A program made the translations under genes and the position numbers. Below are positions 16,279 through 25,281 of a stretch of DNA of 64,000 nucleotides, piece by piece. The stretch comes from JAHEJA01 sp965656445 (GTDB lineage: Bacteria > Pseudomonadota > Alphaproteobacteria > Rhodobacterales > Rhodobacteraceae), in NCBI GenBank assembly GCA_965656445.1, contig CBFHKO010000001.1, positions 744,001 to 808,000 on the forward strand, in the 5' to 3' direction. The notes beneath the pieces are model-generated. The model did no database searches. It saw nothing but the letters and a program-made list of their open reading frames with translations, and was not told the origin of the DNA. The stretch's first letter is position 1, and each line of letters opens with the position of its first letter.

Positions 16279-16289
16279 GTAAGCGGGCC
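16268..16289. terminator. Bidirectional terminator between DUF6473 gene and etfA
   Basis: GGCCCGCTT-GAGT-AAGCGGGCC is a perfect 9-bp stem. Five A upstream give a T run for the minus strand, so it is a strong terminator for etfBA; on the plus strand it is followed by TTCTC. The DUF6473 stop codon (16276-16278) lies in it. Confidence 0.9.
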
Positions 16290-16312
16290 TTCTCACAAAA
16301 CCTAACTTAGGC

Positions 16313-17242
16313 TTAGCCTAGTTTTTCTGTCAATTCAGGAACGGCATCGAAAAGATCCGCAACCAAACCAAAGTCTGCAACTTGGAAAATCGGAGCTTCT
16401 TCATCTTTGTTGATCGCAACGATGATTTTGGAATCTTTCATACCAGCCAAGTGCTGAATAGCGCCGGAAATACCGGCCGCAATATAAAGCTCAGGCGCAA
16501 CAACTTTGCCTGTTTGACCCACTTGCCAATCGTTCGGCGCATAGCCAGAATCAACCGCCGCACGAGACGCACCAACAGCCGCACCAAGTTTATCCGCAAG
16601 CTTTTCGATGATTGCAAAGCTTTCTTCGGATCCAACACCACGACCACCGGACACAACGATGCCCGCTGAGGTCAGCTCAGGACGATCCGTCGTTGCAACT
16701 TTGTCCTCAACCCAAGAGGACAATCCAGGGTTCGCTGTTGCTGAAATTGTGTCAACGGATGCAGAACCACCCTCGCCTGCGGCGTCAAAGCTCGCTGTGC
16801 GGAAGGTGACGACTTTCGTCGCATCACCGGATTGAACTGTTTGAATTGCGTTACCAGCGTAGATTGGGCGCTCGAATGTATTTCCGTCAACAACGGCTGT
16901 CGCATCAGTAATCACCATCACATCCAACAAGGCCGCAACACGCGGCAGAATGTTCTTGGCGCTGTTCGTTGCTGGGGCAACAATGTGCTCATAATCACCT
17001 GCCAAAGACACAACCAAAGCCGCGATTGGCTCAGCCAACCCATTGCCATAGGCCGCATCATCCGCGCAAAGCACTTTGGCCACGCCATCAAGCTTGGCTG
17101 CCTCATCCGCTGCACCAGAGCATCCTGAGGACGCACAGAGAACGGTGACATCGCCCAGCGCCTTAGCCGCGGTAACAGCTTTTGCTGTCGCATCCGTCGC
17201 TAGTTCGGAACCATTCAATTCTGCAAGTAGTAGAACTGCCAT
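16313..17242 (-). CDS. etfA: Electron transfer flavoprotein alpha subunit
   Basis: 309 residues. N-terminal ETF domain, then the C-terminal FAD-binding domain with SAGIVVSGGRGVGSEESF, GAAVGASRAAVDSGYAPND, GQTGKVVAPELYIA and ISGAIQHLAGMKDSKIIVAINKD (all ETF-alpha blocks). With EtfB it takes electrons from acyl-CoA and other dehydrogenases and passes them to ETF-ubiquinone oxidoreductase. Start ATG overlaps the etfB stop by one base. Confidence 0.97.
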   Translation of the reverse strand: MAVLLLAELNGSELATDATAKAVTAAKALGDVTVLCASSGCSGAADEAAKLDGVAKVLCADDAAYGNGLAEPIAALVVSLAGDYEHIVAPATNSAKNILPRVAALLDVMVITDATAVVDGNTFERPIYAGNAIQTVQSGDATKVVTFRTASFDAAGEGGSASVDTISATANPGLSSWVEDKVATTDRPELTSAGIVVSGGRGVGSEESFAIIEKLADKLGAAVGASRAAVDSGYAPNDWQVGQTGKVVAPELYIAAGISGAIQHLAGMKDSKIIVAINKDEEAPIFQVADFGLVADLFDAVPELTEKLG

Positions 17243-18000
17243 TACACTGCTCCTGCTTCTTTAAGTTTCTCGACCAACTCATCAACTGAGCCAACTTTGA
17301 TACCAGCGGCGCGCGCCTCTGGCTCTGTTGTTTTAACAATTGTTAACCGTGGGGAGACATCTACGCCGTAATCAGCCGCAGATTTCACATCCAATGGCTT
17401 TTTCTTTGCTTTCATGATGTTGGGCAAAGAAGCATAGCGCGGCTCGTTTAGACGCAAGTCAACTGTGATGATGGCAGGCATGTTTACTTTGATCGTTTGC
17501 AAACCGCCGTCAACTTCACGTGTGACTGTTGCGCTGTCGCCATCAACGTCAACTTCTGATGCAAATGTCGCCTGAGACCATCCCAAGAGGGCGGAAACCA
17601 TTTGACCGGTCGCATTCATGTCATTGTCGATTGCTTGCTTGCCGCAAAGCACCAAACCAGGCTGCTCTTCTTCAACGACTTTCGCGATGATCTTTGCAAC
17701 GGACAAAGGCTCGATATCTGTGTGCACGTCATCGGTCGCTGTTACCAAAATCGCGCGATCCGCACCCATGGCCAAAGCCGTCCGCAATGTTTCTTGGGCT
17801 TTTTCAACACCAATTGACACGACAACGATTTCGTCTGCTTTCCCCGCTTCTTTCAAACGAATTGCTTCTTCGACAGCAATTTCATCAAAAGGGTTCATGG
17901 ACATTTTTACATTCGCAAGATCAACACCGCTGCCATCCGCTTTAACACGAACTTTCACGTTATAATCGATCACGCGCTTGACGGGTACGAGTACCTTCAT
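17242..18000 (-). CDS. etfB: Electron transfer flavoprotein beta subunit
   Basis: 252 residues beginning MKVLVPVKRVIDYNVKVRVK. ETF-beta blocks include SMNPFDEIAVEEAIRLKEAG, ALAMGADRAILV, LVLCGKQAIDND and the recognition-loop region LRLNEPRYASLPNIMKAKKK. AAGGAGA lies 9 nt before the ATG. It is co-transcribed with etfA and forms the soluble heterodimer that binds FAD and AMP. Between it and the upstream adenosyltransferase lie 226 nt without a gene I can support. Confidence 0.97.
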   Translation of the reverse strand: MKVLVPVKRVIDYNVKVRVKADGSGVDLANVKMSMNPFDEIAVEEAIRLKEAGKADEIVVVSIGVEKAQETLRTALAMGADRAILVTATDDVHTDIEPLSVAKIIAKVVEEEQPGLVLCGKQAIDNDMNATGQMVSALLGWSQATFASEVDVDGDSATVTREVDGGLQTIKVNMPAIITVDLRLNEPRYASLPNIMKAKKKPLDVKSAADYGVDVSPRLTIVKTTEPEARAAGIKVGSVDELVEKLKEAGAV

Positions 18001-18226
18001 GAGCGTAAGTCTCCTTCGTTTTGCATCGCTACCGCGACTCTTTATTGACTCTCACAGTGTTGATATAAGTTTGTTCTTGCTAGGAATAGGGCAAAATCGT
18101 CACGGTAGCGCTAAAGGACGTCGCGTTCTACGATTTCAAAACCGAACACTTCCGCGAAACCGTCCAAGACTTTGGACCGACGCGCGCGCCCCTCGATGGG
18201 GCGAAGCGTCGTTTTGCTAGGACCTC

Positions 18227-18799
18227 TTAGCGATTTGCACCCGGCACCCAAAGAACATCATCCTTACCGCCATTATTGGCAACACGCGCCGCAACAAAGA
18301 ACCAATCTGACAGGCGATTTAAGTATTTCACAGCTTCAGGGTTGATTGTCTCCATTGTCGCAAGCTCCACACATAACCGCTCCGCGCGACGTGCAACCGT
18401 GCGACACACATGCAGATGCGCCGCCAAAGCCGAGCCACCAGGCAAGATAAAGCTCCGCAATGTTTCTAGATTGCTGTTCATCTCGTCAATTTCGCTCTCA
18501 AGCCGCTTCACCTGAGACTCCAACATTCTGAGCCGTGGGTATTCGGCGGTGTCATCGTTTTCAATATCTGGCGTACAGAGATCCGCCCCCAAATCGAACA
18601 AGTCGTTTTGAATGCGAGAGAGCAAGGCATCCATATCCCCCTCAGCAACCAGACGCGCCACACCCAAATGTGAATTCAGCTCATCCGAAGTGCCATAGGC
18701 CGTGACGCGCACAGAATGTTTTGCAATGCGCACACCATTTCCCAGCGCCGTTTCACCGGCATCCCCAGTTTTCGTGTAAATCTTGTTTAGAACTACCAT
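18227..18799 (-). CDS. Cob(I)yrinic acid a,c-diamide / cob(I)alamin adenosyltransferase, PduO type
   Basis: 190 residues starting MVVLNKIYTKTGDAGETALGNG, the ATP-binding N-terminus of PduO-type adenosyltransferases; YGTSDELNSHLGVAR and the C-terminal RLSDWFFVAARVAN with VLWVPGANR are also family blocks. It makes adenosylcobalamin, the cofactor of methylmalonyl-CoA and ethylmalonyl-CoA mutases, which fits the acyl-CoA context. Preceded by a small membrane protein gene 18 nt upstream on the same strand. Confidence 0.95.
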   Translation of the reverse strand: MVVLNKIYTKTGDAGETALGNGVRIAKHSVRVTAYGTSDELNSHLGVARLVAEGDMDALLSRIQNDLFDLGADLCTPDIENDDTAEYPRLRMLESQVKRLESEIDEMNSNLETLRSFILPGGSALAAHLHVCRTVARRAERLCVELATMETINPEAVKYLNRLSDWFFVAARVANNGGKDDVLWVPGANR

Positions 18800-18817
18800 A
18801 ATCGTTTCCCTGCTAAT

Positions 18818-19018
18818 TTAGCTGCGTGCGAAATACACAAAAATCAGAATTAAAATAACTGCAACAAATTGCGCCATGATACGCATCCGCATCAATTTAT
18901 TTGCATATTTCTTGTTAAATTCACCACCGCGACCAAAACCACCAATGCCAATCAAGAGAATGATTGCAACGACGGCCATAGAAATGATGACGAGGAGGAA
19001 TAGGGGATCACTGAACAT
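18818..19018 (-). CDS. Small twin-transmembrane (HIG1-like) protein
   Basis: 66 residues with two hydrophobic helices (FLLVIISMAVVAIILLIGI at about 7-25 and MAQFVAVILILIFVYFA at about 48-64) and a short loop GGFGRGGEFNKKYANKLMRMR between them. This layout, with GGEFNKKxANKxMR, is that of the HIG1-like proteins often annotated as twin transmembrane proteins in Rhodobacterales. Relatives in mitochondria associate with cytochrome oxidase; bacterial function is not known to me. It is placed directly upstream of the adenosyltransferase gene. Confidence 0.8.
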   Translation of the reverse strand: MFSDPLFLLVIISMAVVAIILLIGIGGFGRGGEFNKKYANKLMRMRIMAQFVAVILILIFVYFARS

Positions 19019-19101
19019 TGGGGCTACTTTCTATTTATGTTGTCCCTGTATCTAGTCGGGCCGTTGAAAAAAGCGAATAGCAATTTTCCAAACTATGACG
19101 A

Positions 19102-19929
19102 TCAGCCGCGTGCAACCAGTGCTTCGAACATACGAGTCGGTAAAACTCGTTTTAAACCCGCCATTAAATAGGTTGGTGTTGTGACGAAATAAAATGGCTT
19201 CGGATTATGCACCGTTAATGCCTTGAGCAATTTATCCGTCACCGCACGCGCAGGAAGTTCAAATCGATCTGGTCCACTGCTGTGATAGAGACGGTTGATC
19301 AACTTATTTTCATACTGTTCCCGACGCGGCGAGTTTTCCCAATCAATCCATTTCTCAAAATGCGGGATAGAATTTTGACGGATCTTAGAGGTGATTGGCC
19401 CAGGTTGCAGGGTGATGATGTGAATAGGCGTATCCATCATTTCCATCCGTAGGGTCTGCGTCAAACCTTCGAGCGCGAATTTTGAGGCCACATAAGCACC
19501 TCGCCATTTCATCGGCACCAACCCTAAAACAGAAGAACAGTTCACAACGCGGCCATGTCCCTGACGTCGCATAATGGGCAAAACGAGGCGGGTTAGCTCA
19601 TGATAGCCAAACAAATTGGCCTCAAATACCGATCGCAAGGCATCGGTCGGCAAATCTTCAACAGCACCGGGAACGGCAAAAGCCCCGTTATTATAGAGGG
19701 CATCAAGTGTTCCGCCTGTTTGGGACAGGACGTCGTCAACTCCGGAGCTGAGGCTCGCACTATCGGAATAATCGAGCAAAACAGTCTCGAACCCCTCAGA
19801 GGACAAACGGTCACAATCACTTTGCTGGCGACAGGACGCAAATACGCGCCATCCTGCCTCACGCAATCCATGAGCCGCGTCGTATCCTATTCCTGATGAA
19901 CAGCCTGTGATGAGTATCGTTTTTTGCAT
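19102..19929 (-). CDS. Short-chain dehydrogenase/reductase (SDR)
   Basis: 275 residues. Cofactor motif TGCSSGIG at 8-15, NNG at about 86 (here LYNNGAFAVPG), catalytic Ser in CSSVLGLV, and Y-x3-K in YVASKFALEG. The C-terminal extension (FYFVTTPTYLMAGLKRVLP) is typical of classical SDRs resembling retinol or steroid dehydrogenases. Substrate is not predictable. A G-rich ribosome binding site sits right before the ATG. Confidence 0.92.
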   Translation of the reverse strand: MQKTILITGCSSGIGYDAAHGLREAGWRVFASCRQQSDCDRLSSEGFETVLLDYSDSASLSSGVDDVLSQTGGTLDALYNNGAFAVPGAVEDLPTDALRSVFEANLFGYHELTRLVLPIMRRQGHGRVVNCSSVLGLVPMKWRGAYVASKFALEGLTQTLRMEMMDTPIHIITLQPGPITSKIRQNSIPHFEKWIDWENSPRREQYENKLINRLYHSSGPDRFELPARAVTDKLLKALTVHNPKPFYFVTTPTYLMAGLKRVLPTRMFEALVARG

Positions 19930-19982
19930 GTCGCCCCCTTTTGGAGGGCAACATGACGCAATCTTAGCAGAGCGACAAGCGA

Positions 19983-20537
19983 CTAGTTAACGAGTGACGC
20001 AGCAAGCCACCCAATTCGGTTCGTTTCAACAACACGAAGCTTCAACCACCCATTTCCCGGCTCTTGCAAGATGGCCACTTTTTCACCGCGTGTCAGCTTG
20101 GACAGAACGCCATATTGCGTCCCCGGACCATTGCGTAGGTTCACGCGGTTTCCTGCAACTTCGCGCACATCATCAATCGAGTCTGTGACATTTGCAGGCG
20201 CCTCCGCCAAGTCCAAGGACACCAAACTCGCCTGAAGCGATCCCAAGTCGAGCGAATCAGATCCCAGAGCTGGAACGTCCCACAAGGCGCGCCCAACGAC
20301 TTCTTCGCCGTTGGCGTCACTCACAATGTCTTGCGTTGGAACATCGGCTTTATCCAATAATGCGAACTGCGAATTGTTTTGATCAGCACGCACAAAAGGA
20401 TCAATAACCTCTTGTTCTATCGGTGATTCTACAGAAGCACGTTTTTCCAATTCAGGTGGTTGAAAATCTGATCCACCACTTAGCTCGTAGAATGCGAATC
20501 CTAATGCTAAAAATGATACTATAATGAGACGCCACAT
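19983..20537 (-). CDS. SH3-domain protein with N-terminal membrane anchor
   Basis: 184 residues. An N-terminal hydrophobic helix (LIIVSFLALGFAFYEL) serves as signal or anchor. A low-complexity acidic middle follows, and the C-terminal bacterial SH3 (SH3b) domain begins around 122: NRVNLRNGPGTQYGVLSKLTRGEKVAIL ... GWLKLRVVETNRIGWLAASLV. SH3b domains in the periplasm usually bind cell-wall peptides. It ends 54 nt upstream of the SDR gene on the same strand. Confidence 0.85.
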   Translation of the reverse strand: MWRLIIVSFLALGFAFYELSGGSDFQPPELEKRASVESPIEQEVIDPFVRADQNNSQFALLDKADVPTQDIVSDANGEEVVGRALWDVPALGSDSLDLGSLQASLVSLDLAEAPANVTDSIDDVREVAGNRVNLRNGPGTQYGVLSKLTRGEKVAILQEPGNGWLKLRVVETNRIGWLAASLVN

Positions 20538-20672
20538 AGTTTACCCCTTACCCACAACGGACAATATACCCTACCTTTAAGGATACATCAAACCATCCGG
20601 AAGTGGAAAACTTTTAAGTTTTTCCCCGCATCCTGCTTTACCAAGCAAACCCTTGTCGCTATCACATTATCT

Positions 20673-22973
20673 ATGAATGATTTGATCGAAGACCCCAACA
20701 TGGGCGAAATTTCTGCAGAACCCTTGAGACGCGCAATTGGCGAGCGTTACTTAACCTATGCGCTCTCAACAATTATGCACCGTGCGCTTCCTGATGCACG
20801 AGATGGGCTAAAGCCAGTGCACCGCCGCATTCTCTATGCGATGCGTGAACTGCGACTGGCCTCAAGCGGCGGATTCCGTAAATCAGCCAAGATCAGCGGC
20901 GATGTGATGGGGAACTATCACCCCCACGGGGATGCCGCCATTTATGACGCGATGGCCCGCTTGGCCCAAGATTTCAACGTGCGCTATCCTCTCGTGGATG
21001 GACAGGGGAATTTCGGCAATATTGACGGCGATAACCCCGCCGCAAGCCGATATACCGAAGCCCGCATGACCGCCGTTGCCGAAGCCCTGCTTGAGGGGCT
21101 GAACGAAAACGCTGTTGATTTCCGTGACAACTATGATGGAACCCTGAGCGAACCAGTTGTCTTGCCTGCGACCTTCCCGAATCTCTTGGCGAATGGATCA
21201 AGTGGGATCGCGGTTGGTATGGCGACGAATATCCCGCCGCATAATATTTCCGAACTCTGCGATGCCTGTGTTCATCTGATCAAAACCCCAGATGCCCGCG
21301 ATGATACGCTTCTCAATTACATTCCCGGTCCTGATTTTCCAACAGGGGGCGTGATTGTTGAAAGCGCAGAGAGCATTGCGCAAGCCTATAGAACGGGGCG
21401 CGGATCGTTCCGGCTACGCTGCAAGTGGGAGGTCGAAGACCTTGGCCGGGGGCAATGGCAAATTGTCGTGACTGAAATCCCTTACCAAGTTCAGAAATCC
21501 AAGCTTATCGAAAAAATTGCCGAGCTGATCCAAACCAAAAAAGTTCCGATCTTGGGCGATGTGCGCGATGAAAGCGCCGAAGACATTCGCCTCATTCTTG
21601 AGCCACGCACCAAAAATGTGGCTCCTGAAGTGCTTATGGGGATGATGTTCAAAAACAGCGATTTAGAAATTCGCTTTTCGCTGAACATGAACGTCTTGAT
21701 TGACGGTCTGACGCCCAAAGTGTGCAGCCTCAAAGAAGTGTTGCGCGCATTCTTGGATCATCGCCGTGAAGTGCTTCAACGACGCAGTCGGCACCGCGTG
21801 GAAAAAATTGATCATCGTCTCGAAGTGCTCGAAGGCTTTATCATTGCCTTCCTCAATTTGGACCGTGTGATTGATATCATCCGCTATGACGATGACCCGA
21901 AATCCGCACTCATGCGGGAAAATTGGTCAGTAGATCATGCACGCGCCATGGATGAAAAATCCTATATCAGCCCTGCCTCTGGCGACGGAGAGCTAAGCGA
22001 AGTCCAAGCCGAAGCTATTTTGAACATGCGCTTGCGATCTTTGCGCAAGCTCGAAGAAATGGAATTGGTTCGGGAACGCGACACCTTGATGGAAGAGCGC
22101 GCAGGCCTCGCCGATCTCTTGGCAAGCGAAGATTTGCAATGGTCCGCGATTGCGACCCAGCTCAAGGAAACCAAGAAGAAATTCGGCAAAGACTATGTTG
22201 GCGGCGCGCGTCGTTCGCAATTTGCCGAAGCAGGTGAATTCGAAGAGGTCCCCCTTGAGGCGATGATCGACAAGGAACCGATTACCGTTGTCTGTAGTCA
22301 AATGGGTTGGATTCGCGCCATGACAGGTCACATTGATCTGTCGCGCGAGTTGAAATTCAAAGATGGCGATGGTCCTCGGTTCATTTTCCACGCGGAAACA
22401 ACGGATCGCTTGTTGGTCTTTGGGAACAATGGTCGCTTTTACACCGTCTCCGCCGCCAACCTACCGGGCGGTCGTGGGATGGGGGAACCCCTTCGTTTGA
22501 TGGTAGATTTGCCAAACGATGTCGAAATTGTTGATATCTTAATCCATGATCCAAACGGTCAATTGCTCGTGGCATCCACTGCGGGGGATGGGTTTATCGT
22601 GCCTGAGGCCGAAGTATTGGCCCAAACACGAGGCGGCAAACAGGTGTTGAATGTCCGTGCGCCCAACAAGGCGTTGGTTTGTAAAACGGTCAATGGCACC
22701 CATGTGGCCGTTGTCGGGGAAAACCGCAAAGTCTTGGTCTTTGACATTGAAGAACTCCCTGAAATGGGTCGCGGCAAAGGCGTTCGCTTGCAAAAATACA
22801 AAGACGGTGGACTCTCTGATGCAACCACCTTTACGCTGACTGAGGGGCTGAGCTGGCTTGATCCAGCAGGTCGCACACGAACAGAAACAGATTTAACAGA
22901 ATGGACCGCCAAACGCGCCAGCGCAGGACGTATGGCCCCACGTGGATTTCCGAGGGATAATAAATTTAACTAA
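20673..22973 (+). CDS. parC: DNA topoisomerase IV subunit A
   Basis: 766 residues. The N-terminal breakage-reunion domain shows RALPDARDGLKPVHRRILYA, the QRDR-equivalent HPHGDAAIYDAM, and the active-site Tyr in AASRYTEARM. The C-terminal part has the degenerate beta-pinwheel repeats typical of ParC rather than GyrA (no GyrA box seen), and the start LRRAIGERYLTYALSTIMHRA matches alphaproteobacterial ParC. It decatenates chromosomes with ParE, whose gene is not here. No clear ribosome binding site precedes 20673; a second ATG at 20700 is possible. Confidence 0.95.
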   Translation: MNDLIEDPNMGEISAEPLRRAIGERYLTYALSTIMHRALPDARDGLKPVHRRILYAMRELRLASSGGFRKSAKISGDVMGNYHPHGDAAIYDAMARLAQDFNVRYPLVDGQGNFGNIDGDNPAASRYTEARMTAVAEALLEGLNENAVDFRDNYDGTLSEPVVLPATFPNLLANGSSGIAVGMATNIPPHNISELCDACVHLIKTPDARDDTLLNYIPGPDFPTGGVIVESAESIAQAYRTGRGSFRLRCKWEVEDLGRGQWQIVVTEIPYQVQKSKLIEKIAELIQTKKVPILGDVRDESAEDIRLILEPRTKNVAPEVLMGMMFKNSDLEIRFSLNMNVLIDGLTPKVCSLKEVLRAFLDHRREVLQRRSRHRVEKIDHRLEVLEGFIIAFLNLDRVIDIIRYDDDPKSALMRENWSVDHARAMDEKSYISPASGDGELSEVQAEAILNMRLRSLRKLEEMELVRERDTLMEERAGLADLLASEDLQWSAIATQLKETKKKFGKDYVGGARRSQFAEAGEFEEVPLEAMIDKEPITVVCSQMGWIRAMTGHIDLSRELKFKDGDGPRFIFHAETTDRLLVFGNNGRFYTVSAANLPGGRGMGEPLRLMVDLPNDVEIVDILIHDPNGQLLVASTAGDGFIVPEAEVLAQTRGGKQVLNVRAPNKALVCKTVNGTHVAVVGENRKVLVFDIEELPEMGRGKGVRLQKYKDGGLSDATTFTLTEGLSWLDPAGRTRTETDLTEWTAKRASAGRMAPRGFPRDNKFN

Positions 22974-22993
22974 ACCAACTAAGGACGGAATAC

Positions 22994-24154
22994 TTGACTG
23001 ATTTTACATACCCAAAATTCGAACAAGACTCGAATGGGATTTTCAAACTCGTTTTTAAGACAAGCATTTTGTCATTTATAACATTGGGGATTTATAGGTT
23101 TTGGGCGACAACGCGTGTGCGCCAATACCTTTGGGGGTCGTTGACAATAGACGATGATCCACTGGAATATACGGGCACTGGCATGGAAAAGCTGTTGGGC
23201 TTTTTGATGGCGATAGTGATCTTGGCGATTTACCTCGGTTTGGTTCAATTTGCCCTCACCTTTGTCGGGCTAAACCTCACAATGAGCGATGATCCAGAGG
23301 CCGCGTTTACACAGTTTATAAGTGCCTTTATTTCCCTTGGAGCAATCCTCCCTCTCATTGCTTTTGCCACCTATCGGGCGCGACGCTATAAAATGTCCCG
23401 CACCCTTTGGCGCGGCATTCGCTTTGGCATGGACTCCGCCGCATGGGGGTTTGTCGGGTGGTGGCTGTTTTATACGCTCATCCAAGTGGTGACTTTGGGA
23501 ATTTTGACGCCTCTAAAAACCTTTCGCTTGGAAAAATATATGGTCGATCGATCCTATTTCGGATCCGCTAAAATTGACCAAGGCGGCAAGTGGACAGAGC
23601 TGTTTTCCGCAATGAAACACATCTTTATCGGCGGTGGCATTCTCATCCTTGCCGCGGGTTTAGGATATGCTGGTTCAACTGGATTTGCGATTTTTATTGG
23701 GTTCATCGGCTATATTTGGCTCTTTGTCGGTATGATCGACTACAGCGTTAAGTCATTCGCCTATTTGACAAGCCACAAGACGATAGAGGGTGGGTTGGCG
23801 CTAAGCTCAGAACCAAGCACTGGCTTTGTTATCAAAACCACCGTTTTGATGGGCCTCGCGCTGAGTATAATTATTAGCATTGTCTTCGGCATCGTTGGCG
23901 CCATTGCAATGGGATTGGCCGCTCTTGGACCTATTTTATCCGTGGTCGTCATCGCACTTGCCTATATCGGTGCGATTGCAATGACCGAAGCACTTGGCAT
24001 GGCATGGATCACGATGCCTATCTTGGCGCATTATATCGAAACGAGCAAAATTGCTGGGTTCGAACATATTGCCGACATACAACAGCGTGACGCAGACAGC
24101 GGTGCAGACGCCGAAGGCTTTGCAGATGCGCTTGATATTGGCGGAGCGTTCTAA
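22994..24154 (+). CDS. DUF898 (YjgN-like) multi-pass membrane protein
   Basis: 386 residues from TTG at 22994 with AAGGA 9 nt upstream. The DUF898 hallmark GIFKLVFKTSILSFITLGIYRFWATTRVRQYLW is at the N-terminus, and a second copy-like block (TLGILTPLKTFRLEKYMVDRSYFG) is in the middle. I count about seven to eight hydrophobic helices. Function is unknown. The stop and the start of the following M48 peptidase gene overlap by one base (TAATG), so they are likely one functional pair. Confidence 0.88.
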   Translation: MTDFTYPKFEQDSNGIFKLVFKTSILSFITLGIYRFWATTRVRQYLWGSLTIDDDPLEYTGTGMEKLLGFLMAIVILAIYLGLVQFALTFVGLNLTMSDDPEAAFTQFISAFISLGAILPLIAFATYRARRYKMSRTLWRGIRFGMDSAAWGFVGWWLFYTLIQVVTLGILTPLKTFRLEKYMVDRSYFGSAKIDQGGKWTELFSAMKHIFIGGGILILAAGLGYAGSTGFAIFIGFIGYIWLFVGMIDYSVKSFAYLTSHKTIEGGLALSSEPSTGFVIKTTVLMGLALSIIISIVFGIVGAIAMGLAALGPILSVVVIALAYIGAIAMTEALGMAWITMPILAHYIETSKIAGFEHIADIQQRDADSGADAEGFADALDIGGAF

Positions 24155-25281
24155 TGATCGAGGGACAGGCCTTTTACTACGACGGCACAAGCGCCAAGCG
24201 CTATGACGTGGACATAGGTCTGTCCAATGACCGATTGTTCTTAACCATAAACGGGGCGGATCTCGCCGCCCCTATTCACTGGCGGCTCTCTGATTTGCGG
24301 GCAACCCGTGACCGTGGTCAGGACGAGACCCTCACGATTTCAAACGGTCAGCATGATGCGCGATCCCAAGATATCGCAATGGCGCGATTGGTGGTGACTG
24401 ATCCACCAATTGTTGCCCATTTGATAAAAACACGCCCAAATCTGTTTAAACGAGAGATTAAAAAACGGGATCGATCTACGTTCTTCAAACGCTTTGGTAT
24501 TGCAGTTGTTGCTATTGTTGTGATGATTTTCGTTATCCTTCCCGGACTTGCCGGAATTTTTGCGCAACTATTACCAGTTGAACGAGAAGTTGCCCTCGGG
24601 CGGTCCTCGCTCAGCAATATGGAACGCGCCTATAGTTTCTTTGATGAAGCTGAGTTCACATATTGCTCCTCTCCCAAAGGAGACGCCGCGCTTCGCAAAC
24701 TAACAGCCACGATCATTGGGGACCAGGACATCGACTATGATCTCGATATCCGCGTTATGAACAATGATATGATCAATGCTTTCGCCCTTCCCGGAGGCAT
24801 CGTCATTTTGATGAAAGGCCTGCTTGACTCAAGCGACACGGTCGAGGCCACGGCAGGTGTGTTAGCCCATGAAATCGGACATGTTGTTGAACGTCACACA
24901 GTCAAGGGTGTGCTCTATACCTCAAGCATGGCGGGCATCTTGTCGATGGTCTTTGGCGATCTCAGCGGTGGCACAGTCTTAGCCATTTTCGGTGAGCAAT
25001 TGGCAGGCTCGCGATATTCTCGCAACGCCGAAACCGAGGCGGACATCTACGCGATCAAGAGCCTGACCGAGGCGAACATCGATCTAAACGGATTTGCCTC
25101 ATTCTTTGATCTGATATCGGGCATGGAACCTGATTTCATGGACAATCTCAGCTATCTGTCCACACACCCGGTTAGCGACAATCGTGCGCAACAGGTTCGC
25201 GACGAAGCGCAATCACAGCAGTCTCATACCTCGCCCTTGAGTGCCGAAGAATGGGCCGCGCTGAAGTCCATTTGCGATTAA
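24154..25281 (+). CDS. M48 family membrane metallopeptidase
   Basis: 375 residues. An N-terminal cytoplasmic part of about 110 residues precedes one membrane helix (FGIAVVAIVVMIFVILPGL, about 111-129). The peptidase domain carries the zinc motif HEIGH in GVLAHEIGHVVERH and the third ligand Glu in NAETEADIYAIKSL. The domain is probably periplasmic, like BepA/YfgC, which degrade or fold outer-membrane proteins. It is coupled to the DUF898 gene. Its TAA shares TTAA with the stop of the convergent glycerate kinase gene. Confidence 0.9.
   Translation: MIEGQAFYYDGTSAKRYDVDIGLSNDRLFLTINGADLAAPIHWRLSDLRATRDRGQDETLTISNGQHDARSQDIAMARLVVTDPPIVAHLIKTRPNLFKREIKKRDRSTFFKRFGIAVVAIVVMIFVILPGLAGIFAQLLPVEREVALGRSSLSNMERAYSFFDEAEFTYCSSPKGDAALRKLTATIIGDQDIDYDLDIRVMNNDMINAFALPGGIVILMKGLLDSSDTVEATAGVLAHEIGHVVERHTVKGVLYTSSMAGILSMVFGDLSGGTVLAIFGEQLAGSRYSRNAETEADIYAIKSLTEANIDLNGFASFFDLISGMEPDFMDNLSYLSTHPVSDNRAQQVRDEAQSQQSHTSPLSAEEWAALKSICD

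Noticed and set aside
18001..18226. Protein-like stretches in the etfB-adenosyltransferase gap (plus strand ALKDVAFYDFKTEHFRETVQ, minus strand KVLDGFAEVFGFEIVERDVL)
   Set aside because: Neither frame has a start codon or recognisable family, and both cannot be coding. I treat the 226 nt as leader sequence of etfB.
19935..19955. G/C-rich inverted repeat upstream of the SDR gene
   Set aside because: The arms pair imperfectly and coincide with the SDR ribosome binding site, which explains the G run.
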